Shown: positions 30,601 to 33,627 of the stretch, piece by piece
Numbering within the stretch: position 1 is the stretch's first letter
Layout: every line of letters starts with the position of its first letter
Origin: Incurvaria masculella
Taxonomy: Eukaryota > Arthropoda > Insecta > Lepidoptera > Incurvariidae
Direction: 5' to 3'
Assembly: GCA_946894095.1 (NCBI GenBank)
Contig: OX335646.2
Location: 10,968,077-11,032,076 of the forward strand
DNA length: 64,000 nt
The notes under the pieces: generated by a model
Database searches by the model: none
Told to the model about the DNA's origin: nothing
The model's input: the letters and a program-made list of their open reading frames with translations, nothing else
Translations under genes and position numbers: made by a program

Positions 30601-32906
30601 GTAAAGGTTTTTTTGTTGAGGTTTCTTCTTTGTTTGGGTTCATATTGGAAGATTTTTGCTCCTTCATTTTGGTTCCCACAAGTTGGGTCGATCTCAAAGA
30701 TCACTCCCAGGATGACGCCCTTTCCCGGGAGAAGAACATATTACCAGAACATGTTTACCAGAACATCAAGGTTGGCGTAAGAGACTGGTTCATCCACCAG
30801 CCATTCATCCTCTTGGCACGTTGCCCACCGTAGTATTGAGGTACTTTTTTTAGAGAGGTTTCTTCCTCGAGGCCCAGGTGGCTAAGCCAGGGTCCTCCGT
30901 ACCTGCGAGACATGACCACAGGTATACGGAATGTGATGAAGGGCATTTCTGACCCCTTTTTGCAGCAGCAGGCATGCTCGGTCTTTTAGGAGGTATTTAG
31001 TCCCGAAGGTTTTTAAAGCCTCTGCCGAGTAGTTGCCTACTTAGGATTGTGGTTATACCGCCACTGCTCGATTGCCAGAGCAGCGTTTGTAATCTAGCAG
31101 GGTGTACTATGCTAAAAGAGCACCGTCAGTTATTCATACGAACCACTGTCGCGGGCAGGTGAGGATGATATTTGGGCCGATAAGTTCTTAGGTCCGTCAA
31201 CCCTTACCCTCCAATAAAACATTAATTTAGTATAATTCCTCCAAAAGTAGAAAATCTATCAGAATTTCGTTTTGTTGCTGTTCCAATTGGCATTAGGACA
31301 CTTAGCCCCAAATGCACGAGGAGACGGCTGAGTTAATCAATGTTCAAACACGTCACTTGGACGCATGGAGTTCATACTGTCCATACAAAGTGACATGTTT
31401 ATTCGTACGTCAATGTATGATTAAACACGTCACTTAATTATAACCTACTGTGTGTGCATATTTAAAATGATATATGAAAATATAAGCTACAATAATTTAG
31501 ACATGTTTGTTTTTATATTAACCATTTATATACCAAAAGGAACTCACGAAAACATGACAACAACAACAGATTCTTATGCTAATCAAGCTTATTCAAAATG
31601 ACCCCGCGATTTTGAATACAAGCTTTCAACCTGTGCGGTCAGCCGTCTATAGCAGCACGAACGAGGTCCATATCAATATCTATGGCTGCTTTATCCAAGG
31701 ATGTCTTCAGTGATTTCAAATTTAGGATGAGGCTTTGAGCAGGCCTTTTCCTCCAAGTGTTGCCATATTTTACAATCCAACGTATTTTAGTCTGGACTGG
31801 AGGAGGGCCAGTATTCCTGCTCGATGAAATAAATTTCACGCATCGCCAGCCATTTTTTTTTTGTGGCTAGCATTCTAAATTCGAAAGTTTTCATTAACGT
31901 GGTTGAATTAAATTAAAAGTTGCGGAATGTTGAAATATAAAATGTTACTGTTCGAGAATGTTTACAAGTTCTTATAAACATTGTGTACGAGTGTTGCCAT
32001 GGACACTCAGAAGTCGAGATTATAGACAGATAATATTTGTAAAGATATGGAATGGAATCACCCTTTAAAACGACTGAAGCAGTGTTCATTGGTCGGCAGG
32101 GTGGTGGTCGCGGACGTGGTGTCTAGCGACATACTCTCGGTGTACTTCTGCGACTTCGGCGACCTGGCACTGGTGACGGCGGCGGACTTGCGGCGCGTGC
32201 CCGACTCCGTGCCCGACGCGCGCCTTCTGCCGCCGCAGGCCATCAAGGCCAAGCTGCACGGTAGGTGTCCAGCAGCATGCTCTCCTCACTTCTGCGACTT
32301 CTTGTCTTCTGCATATGTACAGGAATAATTTTTCAAGTGTGCCTTGATGGCGAAATCCGAAACTATAAGAAATATCCAAAAATTACGCAACCTGTATTAT
32401 TGCACCAGCCAATAGTGTCGCTTAGAAAGAATCATCTGTATATGTATATAAAGGTTGTTTAGACACTTAATACTCTAGATCTACTAAATTCAAACTTGCA
32501 ATTTGGACATAATTTTCACTGCAAGATTGTCAGCTCTAAGGATGATTTTAGGTCAAGTATCATTACAATATGTCATAGAGTATGTAAATGTTCAAGTTGC
32601 AATTTTCACAGAACCACACAAAATCTAGCCGACAACAATATTCCGGAGGCAACTCAAGGTGAGGGAGTGTGTTGCGCAGGTGTGGCGCCGCCGCACCAGG
32701 ACTGGAGCGTGGAGGACTGCCTGCGCTTCCAGGAGCTGTGCGTGGAGCAGGAGTTCGCGGGCAAGGTGCGCGCCGTCGGCCGCGACCCGCTGCACCCGCC
32801 CGACCCGCTGCTCACGCTCGACCTCGTCGACACCTCCACCGCCGTCGACATCTACCTCAACCAGGTGCTCGTCAGCGAGGGCCGCGCGCAGCTCACCGAC
32901 CCCTAG
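417..32906 (+). CDS. Tdrd7: TDRD7 (tapas) germline Tudor/LOTUS protein, 18 exons, 5' end outside window
   Basis: TDRD7 proteins are scaffolds of germline nuage that act in piRNA and mRNA control; this role comes from the family. Eighteen exons join with consistent intron phases into 1,111 visible residues ending at TAG 32904-32906. In order: LOTUS (about 1-70), Pro/Ala/Ser-rich linker (76-300), a dsRNA-binding-like domain (about 300-385), a second LOTUS (about 390-450), and three extended Tudor domains (about 470-600, 667-810, 895-1105). The last has the typical VYFCDFGD strand. LOTUS plus three Tudors separates it from TDRD5/tejas, which has one Tudor. The first intron phase (1) shows that at least one earlier coding exon, with the ATG, lies upstream. 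Introns are full of transposons. Exon joins are my own reading; only the 23128 donor is non-GT. Identity is well supported. Confidence 0.88.
769..915 (+). CDS. Tdrd7: TDRD7 exon 2: linker
   Basis: 49 codons, phase 0 at both ends, bounded by TTTCAG and AAG/gtaatt. Rich in Tyr, Asn, Ser, His and Lys with no recognisable fold; a disordered linker after LOTUS 1. Retained because its phases fit and the frame stays open. Confidence 0.65.
1116..1243. mobile_element. Palindromic MITE, 128 bp
   Basis: Inverted ends of about 38 bp: GCAAGGACACATTAATTAAG at the left and, reading back from the right, GCAAGGACACAATAATAAAA, each continuing into AAGAR(A/G)CCCTGTAAAA. The loop is about 50 bp and AT-rich. No coding capacity. 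Confidence 0.8.
1244..2150. other. Intron sequence without recognised features
   Basis: AT-rich TDRD7 intron. A short open frame near 1468-1695 has no family resemblance, ordinary composition and no fitting splice phases. Nothing else seen. Confidence 0.5.
2155..2517 (-). mobile_element. Interspersed repeat with (GACG)n run, minus orientation
   Basis: Contains a CCGTCCGTCC run, then CAGGGCTGTATCTCATGAAC, and ends GCACTTGGCCGGTTTTT. The same order, in the other orientation, appears at 55800-56085 and 59165-59430, and the head alone at 56635-56710. The end ACCGGCCAAGTGCGA and the ending GGGTACGGAACCC are those of an abundant lepidopteran repeat; I do not assign a class. Confidence 0.8.
2543..4012 (-). 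mobile_element. SINE with 5S-rRNA-like head, split by a LINE fragment
   Basis: Read on the minus strand: a head matching the 5S rRNA internal promoter (GAAGTTGGGCAACGCTGGG, then CTTGGATGGGTGACC, at about 3946-3897), the shared SINE body (GGTTGGTACCATCGCATTGG), and a tail GTCACATAAAAAAA at 2543-2560. Positions 2600-3657 are a later insertion; removing it and one 6-bp GTATTA restores a body identical in order to the intact copy at 39420-39700. Confidence 0.85.
2600..3657 (-). pseudogene. 5'-truncated non-LTR retrotransposon: RNase H domain and C-terminal zinc motif
   Basis: About 320 codons open on the minus strand. RNase H catalytic signatures are visible in order: YTDGSK, QAEVFAI, LSDSQAA and GNENADELA. 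A C-terminal CRFCLEQEETPIHLLCDC motif follows, typical of LINE clades carrying RNase H. Flanked by a GTATTA duplication (2594-2599, 3658-3663), so it is a normal truncated insertion into the SINE. The upstream endonuclease and reverse transcriptase are absent. Confidence 0.88.
4190..4483 (+). CDS. Tdrd7: TDRD7 exon 3: Pro/Ala-rich linker
   Basis: 98 codons, phase 0 both ends (CACAG acceptor, GCT/gtaagt donor). A Lys/Pro-rich start leads into an Ala-rich run and ends in an acidic helix-like segment (SARLEAAILADEADNA). The high GC content contrasts sharply with the flanking introns, as for the other exons of this gene. Confidence 0.75.
4958..5107 (+). CDS. Tdrd7: TDRD7 exon 4: linker
   Basis: 50 codons, phase 0 both ends (TTTCAG acceptor; the donor CAG/gttcta is weak beyond the GT). 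Basic segment RAKHTRALGRMSSLRDSLA followed by a Pro/Ala tail. No domain assigned. Confidence 0.7.
5746..5991 (+). pseudogene. LINE 3'-end coding fragment
   Basis: Reads SPSAPSVTACMEEEETAAHV then MLDCPEVAN and ends LLRFVQELGWRTCKLVEVL, stop TGA. This is the zinc-motif tail (C..C..EEET..H...C) found at the end of RNase H-bearing LINE polyproteins. The first Cys of the motif is lost. Lies in the intron before TDRD7 exon 5. Confidence 0.7.
6074..6262 (+). CDS. Tdrd7: TDRD7 exon 5: first half of a dsRNA-binding-like domain
   Basis: 63 codons, phase 0 both ends. After a Pro/Ala linker it reads EKLTWMCLKLNLPEPSYKM and then FHYCVAKV, the first helix and strands of a double-stranded-RNA-binding-like fold. 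The remainder is on the next exon. Confidence 0.82.
6505..6665. mobile_element. MITE copy, 165-bp CTTAGGGCCGA family
   Basis: Begins CTTAGGGCCGAGTGCACGAA and ends with an inverted, decayed version. Related copies lie at 48610-48774, 52010-52175 and, partly, 31301-31437. No coding capacity. Confidence 0.75.
6956..7365 (+). mobile_element. SINE with tRNA-like head
   Basis: The head has Pol III boxes of tRNA type: A box TAGCCTAGTGG (6964-6974) and B box GGTTCAATACC (7007-7017). It then joins the body shared with the 5S-type SINEs (GTAGGTCCCCTTCC, GGTTGGTACCATCGCATTGG) and ends in an A run at about 7350. Head-only or degraded relatives on the minus strand lie at 59925-60145 and 62035-62350. Confidence 0.85.
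8060..8932 (+). mobile_element. Non-autonomous DNA element, copy A
   Basis: Begins CTGCAGCGGGATCACAAATA; similar along its whole length, in reverse, to 29340-30293. Its right end has lost the inverted terminus that copy B keeps. It contains a 61-codon open frame at 8279-8464 conserved in copy B. No transposase recognised. Confidence 0.75.
8933..9290. other. Intron sequence without recognised features
   Basis: Includes a short GC-rich patch near 9090-9180 with no open frame that fits a TDRD7 exon phase. Nothing else seen. Confidence 0.4.
9295..9839 (+). mobile_element. piggyBac-type MITE, copy 1
   Basis: 545 bp flanked by TTAA on both sides (9291-9294, 9840-9843). Ends are inverted: GGCGGCCCATCCCG on the left, and GGTGGCCCAACCCG reading back from the right. 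TTAA duplications are the hallmark of piggyBac-type transposition. A second copy lies in the opposite orientation at 12754-13295. No transposase. Confidence 0.88.
9973..10473. mobile_element. Probable MITE with ACACGGTGTTAA ends
   Basis: Left end TATACACGGTGTTAACCC, right end TTAACACCGTGTATAA, about 500 bp apart and inverted. The interior has a GC-richer patch (10195-10320) but no convincing gene. Confidence 0.55.
10817..11037 (+). CDS. Tdrd7: TDRD7 exon 6: end of dsRBD-like domain and start of LOTUS 2
   Basis: Enters phase 0, leaves phase 2 (ACCG/gtatgt). GTSYSARTYP and ACEQAALKLLVEL complete the dsRBD-like fold with its C-terminal helix. LALSRLVTLVNEHECGLW and then VPHMYR open the second LOTUS domain. 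A shortened duplicate lies 25 bp downstream at 11063-11160. Confidence 0.85.
11063..11160 (+). CDS. Shortened duplicate of TDRD7 exon 6, possible alternative exon
   Basis: 98 bp with an acceptor (TTTAG) and donor (ATCG/gtatgt), open throughout, with the same entry phase (0) and exit phase (2) as exon 6. It retains the first codons (VGTTYSART) and the LOTUS end (NDHECGLWASTVPHIYR). About 120 bp between them, encoding the dsRBD C-terminal helix, are absent. Spliced in place of exon 6 it would keep the frame; spliced with exon 6 it would break it. Whether it is used cannot be told from sequence; it may be a dead copy. Confidence 0.5.
11614..11769. mobile_element. Short inverted-repeat element
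   Basis: AATAAGAATAGGACGGG at the left is inverted at the right as ATCCTATTCTTATT, with internal GAAGTTAGTGAAGTGAAGTG pairing to ACTAACTTCACT. About 155 bp in the intron after exon 6. Confidence 0.5.
11876..12148 (+). repeat. Interspersed repeat, copy also at 57221-57477
   Basis: Shares GCGACACTATTGA, AAAATCAACGAGTTC, GAGTGTTTTTCGCTATTTC-like and GGTTTCGGAT segments in the same order with 57221-57477. Class unknown; no coding capacity. Lies immediately upstream of TDRD7 exon 7. Confidence 0.65.
12243..12366 (+). CDS. Tdrd7: TDRD7 exon 7: end of LOTUS 2
   Basis: Enters phase 2 (completing Arg) and leaves phase 0 (GTT/gtaagt). EKFNENLPSSWQDLVESS followed by ELVILP is the C-terminal half of a LOTUS domain and continues directly from VPHMYR of exon 6. 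Confidence 0.85.
12754..13295 (-). mobile_element. piggyBac-type MITE, copy 2 (inverted relative to copy 1)
   Basis: 542 bp flanked by TTAA (12750-12753, 13296-13299), starting GGTGGCCCAACCCGG and ending GGGATGGGCCACC. Closely matches 9295-9839 in reverse, with small differences only. Confidence 0.88.
13300..14800. other. Intron sequence, AT-rich, no gene
   Basis: No exon with fitting phases and no recognised domain. 14280-14400 resembles tails of degraded interspersed repeats (CTCCAAAACCACCCAACGACC). Nothing firmer seen. Confidence 0.4.
14805..14990 (-). mobile_element. Fragment of SINE with 5S-rRNA-like head
   Basis: Minus strand carries CATGGGTGACCGTTTCACC and GAGGCTAGCCGTGATTAG, the 5S-like C box and junction seen in the copies at 2543-4012 and 19314-19690. 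The body is truncated. Confidence 0.6.
15000..16640. other. Intron sequence without recognised features
   Basis: AT-rich. A stray GGTTCGATCCCCAG at about 15497 looks like a lone tRNA-type B box with no A box or cloverleaf, so no tRNA is called. A 114-codon minus-strand frame (16236-15892) resembles no family. Confidence 0.4.
16645..17292 (+). repeat. Direct repeat, two copies of about 285 bp
   Basis: 16645-16935 and 17005-17292 share CTCACTCTGAGCTT, GGTATCGTTT, AATTCATTTCTGTAATCAAA, GATTTAGTAG-like, AACCTAAGATATT and GGTAACTGTAAAAC in the same order, offset about 360 bp. Divergence is moderate, so it is an older duplication. No coding capacity. Confidence 0.75.
17512..17925 (+). pseudogene. 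Unassigned coding-like fragment with frameshift
   Basis: GC-rich stretch inside AT-rich intron. One frame reads RTIVGAYISRLSTSMLKRVD and on to about 17720; a second continues LIGGLTPPEETINHWIRQNT to about 17920. This looks like one decayed coding sequence, probably from a transposable element. I do not recognise the family, and its phases do not fit TDRD7. Confidence 0.4.
17993..18312. mobile_element. MITE, 320 bp, terminal inverted repeats of about 45 bp
   Basis: Left end TCTCACCGAAATTGGCGTTT, then CGGCAAACCGATCGACTGGC. The right end is the reverse complement (GTTGTCACCTAAATTGGCGT, then the same CGGCAAACCGATCGACTGGC). No coding capacity. Confidence 0.85.
18688..18795 (+). repeat. Tandem duplication of about 52 bp
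   Basis: CATGTTCATGACAAATGTCA through GACCATGTCCGCTAT occurs twice in succession with one or two differences. Confidence 0.85.
19192..19752. mobile_element. MITE interrupted by a SINE
   Basis: The left piece (about 19192-19265) has CGCCCGGTGAACAGGCAAG and the right piece (about 19698-19752) has CTGCCTGTTCACCCGGCGAG, inverted relative to each other. Related ends occur at 41868-41995 and in the element at 54936-55156. The middle is a SINE, so the SINE landed in an older MITE. Confidence 0.7.
19314..19690 (+). mobile_element. SINE with degraded 5S-like head
   Basis: Head includes GAGTGGGTGACCATTATCAA where the better copy has GGATGGGTGACCATCG; then GAGGCTGGCCGTGATTCAG and the common body, ending GTCCCGTTACATAAAAAA. 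Confidence 0.75.
19860..20027 (+). CDS. Tdrd7: TDRD7 exon 8: start of Tudor 1
   Basis: 56 codons, phase 0 both ends, bounded by GTCAG and AGC/gtaagt. LQLPEEQDWNVFITSVNTT then IEVWLRLIGPEYS is the first part of an extended Tudor domain. It joins exon 7 across an intron of about 7.5 kb filled with repeats. Confidence 0.85.
20200..20580 (+). repeat. Degraded interspersed repeat
   Basis: From GCGACCCGCCCCGG to CGAATTTTATATAGAT. Segments such as GAAAATCGGTCCAGCCATTT are typical tails of lepidopteran interspersed repeats. Class not assigned. Confidence 0.5.
20600..20752 (+). pseudogene. C-terminal end of a LINE reverse-transcriptase polyprotein
   Basis: Open frame reads TVHGARQWNQLPPHLRNSPS then FNVFKKDLKAYFL and stops. 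The pattern A-R-x-W-N-x-L-P ... F-K-x-x-L-K is the usual C terminus of CR1/Jockey-like LINE proteins. About 330 bp of AT-rich untranslated tail follows. Confidence 0.7.
21360..21780 (-). mobile_element. Degraded SINE, minus strand
   Basis: Carries CATGGGAACTAGGTGCATGC, CGATGGTACAAACCCAGGCG and a head remnant, in the order of the SINE body on the minus strand. An insertion or indel of about 100 bp separates tail (21370-21420) and body. Confidence 0.65.
21927..22012 (+). CDS. Tdrd7: TDRD7 exon 9: Tudor 1 helix
   Basis: 86 bp, phase 0 in and phase 2 out (completing Trp). EAYHALLEEMENYYNS is the helix between the extended-Tudor strand and the Tudor core. Confidence 0.85.
22562..22721 (+). CDS. 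Tdrd7: TDRD7 exon 10: Tudor 1 core
   Basis: Phase 2 in, phase 0 out. WYAVGLEEGWMRALAEEV then VLVFLGDHGDEELV is the Tudor barrel: a YA-x-W start and the GDHGDEE loop in place of the more usual D-x-G-x. ORFs on the opposite strand in this GC-rich stretch are shadows. Confidence 0.87.
22895..23128 (+). CDS. Tdrd7: TDRD7 exon 11: end of extended Tudor 1
   Basis: 78 codons, phase 0 both ends. AILCRLDGMEEL is the typical post-Tudor strand (compare AIKAKLHG in Tudor 3), followed by an SNase-like half. The best 3' boundary is GAG/gcgagc, a GC donor. A GT 24 bp on (TTT/gtctat) is also in phase but matches the donor consensus poorly. Confidence 0.8.
23270..23485 (+). mobile_element. SINE body fragment
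   Basis: GGTAGGGCTAATCCTGCCC, GTTGGTACCATCACATTGAA, then TTTCCATGTGGTGTGCTGGG: the shared body without head, in the intron between exons 11 and 12. Confidence 0.7.
23972..24180 (+). CDS. Tdrd7: TDRD7 exon 12: start of Tudor 2
   Basis: Phase 0 in (ATAG acceptor), phase 2 out (GAGTG/gtcagt). KLCEVEVGCVSAEGAVWLV begins the second extended Tudor; it ends in MYMVRAQNGEW, whose Trp is completed by exon 13. The last ~113 bp of this exon and its donor are the first copy of the 173-bp tandem array that follows. Confidence 0.82.
24068..25555 (+). repeat. 173-bp tandem array made from the end of TDRD7 exon 12 and its splice donor
   Basis: CTCACGTCGCCGGGG recurs at 24071, 24244, 24417, 24590, 24763, 24936, 25109, 25282 and 25455, exactly 173 bp apart. 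Each full unit holds about 110 bp of exon, the donor GAGTG/gtcagt and about 60 bp of intron. Two versions differ at a few fixed sites (gatgtac/gatatac, cagaac/cagagc, agcgtc/agcctc, gcagctg/gcaactg) and run A-B-A-B-A-B-A-A, which implies a 346-bp higher-order unit. The ninth copy decays after about 25500. 173 is not a multiple of 3 and each copy has an in-frame TAG after the donor, so only one copy can be coding. Confidence 0.97.
25560..26179. other. Intron sequence after the array, no recognised features
   Basis: AT-rich, leading to the exon 13 acceptor. Nothing seen. Confidence 0.4.
26180..26327 (+). CDS. Tdrd7: TDRD7 exon 13: Tudor 2 core
   Basis: Phase 2 in, phase 0 out (CAG/gtatga). LRCTLRSGVAEDGSVSTRL then VDSGQ is the Tudor barrel of domain 2. 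It joins exon 12 over the tandem array. Confidence 0.86.
26328..27060. other. Intron sequence; short unassigned frame and (TG)n tract
   Basis: An 83-codon plus-strand frame (26382-26633) is Lys/Arg-rich with no known domain; it is probably chance. The intron ends in a (TG)n run at about 27035-27056 just before the GGCAG acceptor of exon 14. Confidence 0.4.
27061..27293 (+). CDS. Tdrd7: TDRD7 exon 14: end of extended Tudor 2
   Basis: Phase 0 in, phase 2 out (GT/gtgagt). Preceded by a (TG)n tract and GGCAG. ARVVGLGSAARAAP is the post-Tudor strand, then LLGAASVLCRALV and HVELFVHTQPNGALVSVNS complete the SNase-like half. Confidence 0.85.
27400..27997 (-). pseudogene. Decayed CR1-like LINE reverse-transcriptase fragment
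   Basis: On the minus strand, pieces in different frames read NIQLWG-type and LGLVISEDF segments, then LLERVQRQATKMVP, then LQALGLTTLEKRRQRGDLI. The latter two are the well-known C-terminal core of CR1/L2-like LINE reverse transcriptases. Several stops and frameshifts. Confidence 0.7.
28067..28271 (+). CDS. Tdrd7: TDRD7 exon 15: inter-Tudor linker and start of Tudor 3
   Basis: Phase 2 in, phase 0 out (GTT/gtgagc). A basic linker (SRKKERIYRST) is followed by LPLLDQWVNVYITMAANPW, the first strand of the third extended Tudor. Confidence 0.85.
28771..28925 (+). CDS. Tdrd7: TDRD7 exon 16: Tudor 3 helix
   Basis: Phase 0 in, phase 2 out (ACAG/gtatgt). VQLTNIAERTRFMDMMAALQ and then GELYTLFYEKHSWYR lead into the Tudor barrel; YEKHSWYR is the characteristic entry. 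Confidence 0.87.
28994..29125. mobile_element. Palindromic MITE, about 132 bp
   Basis: Arms of about 55-60 bp: GACCTTATTCATAACAACGG then GGGTGTGTATCTGTCTC on the left; the right arm is the imperfect reverse complement. It sits just downstream of TDRD7 exon 16. Confidence 0.8.
29340..30293 (-). mobile_element. Non-autonomous DNA element, copy B
   Basis: Inverted relative to 8060-8932 and more complete. It starts CTGCAGCGGTAGCACAAATG and ends ATTTGTGCTCCCGCTGCTGG, giving inverted termini around CAGCGGKAKCACAAAT. It carries the conserved 61-codon frame at 30038-29853. Confidence 0.78.
30294..31250. other. Intron sequence with possible decayed transposon coding
   Basis: Minus-strand frame 30946-30755 (SRRYGGPWLSHLGLEEETSL, then GQRAKRMNGWWMNQS) is richer in sense than flanking DNA but matches nothing I can name. 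No TDRD7 exon fits here. Confidence 0.35.
31301..31437. mobile_element. Partial MITE of the CTTAGGGCCGA family
   Basis: Starts CTTAGCCCCAAATGCACGAG and includes TTAATCAATGTTCAAACACG and GTATGATTAAACACGTCACT, in reverse relative to 52010-52175; the far terminus is missing. Confidence 0.6.
31575..31860 (-). pseudogene. Tc1-like transposase C-terminal fragment
   Basis: Minus strand reads WIVKYGNTWRKRPAQSLILN then KAAIDIDMDLVRAAIDG and, past a stop, RLKACIQNRGVILN. The pattern resembles the third catalytic region and tail of Tc1/mariner transposases (W-P-x-Q-S-P-D-L-N, then C-terminal RLxxCIxxxG). Interrupted and lacking the N-terminal part. Confidence 0.6.
32100..32260 (+). CDS. Tdrd7: TDRD7 exon 17: Tudor 3 core
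   Basis: Phase 2 in, phase 1 out (CACG/gtaggt). RVVVADVVSSDILSVYFCD then FGD is a canonical Tudor barrel strand; AIKAKLHG is the strand after it. Confidence 0.9.
32261..32679. other. Last TDRD7 intron
   Basis: 419 bp of AT-rich sequence with canonical gtaggt and GCGCAG ends. No repeats recognised. Confidence 0.6.
32680..32906 (+). CDS. Tdrd7: TDRD7 last exon: end of Tudor 3 and stop
   Basis: Phase 1 in (GCGCAG), ending at TAG 32904-32906. WSVEDCLRFQELCVEQEF then GKVRAVGRD and LLTLDLVDTST, ending NQVLVSEGRAQLTDP. This is the SNase-like half that closes an extended Tudor and the usual C terminus of TDRD7. Confidence 0.9.
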
Positions 32907-32924
32907 GTCCCTCTGGGGGCATCG

Positions 32925-33230
32925 ACCGTCACCCACTACGAGATACACGACACAATAACGACCGTTACGTGTACGTTACGAGATGACTGACTTGTGCCCT
33001 CCAGCAGGGTTGCTCCAATTGCATCCAGCCTAAGGTGTGACACTTCAGTAGCAGTAAGCGTCATGTTATATTGTGGAAACGACACCGTCACCCACTACGA
33101 AATATACGATACAATAACGACCGCTACATGTACGTAACGAGATGACTGACTCGTGCCCTCCAGCGGCACTGCTCCAACCGCCTCCAACCTAAGGAGTGGC
33201 ACTTTTAATAGTAGTAAGTGTAATGTTATA
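32925..33230 (+). repeat. Direct duplication in the TDRD7 3' untranslated region
   Basis: Two imperfect copies of about 147 bp (32925-33070 and 33084-33230) lie just after the stop codon, offset by about 159 bp. Both start ACCGTCACCCACTACGA and end in AATGTTATA or CATGTTATA. An AATAAA near 33408 is the nearest clear polyadenylation-type signal. Confidence 0.8.
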
Positions 33231-33465
33231 ACAAATGCTTTTATTCATTGTCCACATATCATATTTTGACTGCATGTTATGTTTGTAAATGTTTTTTAAG
33301 TCTTGTATTTGACATTTTGTCAAAAAAAGCCATATTGAGGTCAAAAGACAGTATGATTGGAAGCTATAGTGTTGATACGGTTTTCAAAAGCTATGACCGC
33401 TCGCGAAATAAATAAAACATGTAAAATGTTTGCAAAATTAATGTCATGAAAAACATTTTGGTTAA

Positions 33466-33623
33466 GGGTGTGAAAAAAGCTGATTACATTCACTTCTATA
33501 AGGGTGTAAGTGAAACCAGACTTGATTGTTTTAAAAAAATATCTGTTTTTCTTTATCACCAAAATTCTTGTAGTTTTTCTTACACCCTTATCAAAGTGAA
33601 TGCAATCGGCTCTTATCGCACCC
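33466..33623. mobile_element. Palindromic MITE with TTAA flanks, 158 bp
   Basis: Flanked by TTAA (33462-33465, 33624-33627). Arms of about 48 bp start GGGTGTGAAAAAAGC on the left and GGGTGCGATAAGAGC reading back from the right; an internal ATAAGGGTGTAAG is also inverted. TTAA duplication suggests piggyBac-type mobilisation. Confidence 0.8.
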
Positions 33624-33627
33624 TTAA

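Noticed and set aside
31575..31860. Intact Tc1 or mariner gene
   Set aside because: Only the C-terminal portion is readable and it is broken by stops.
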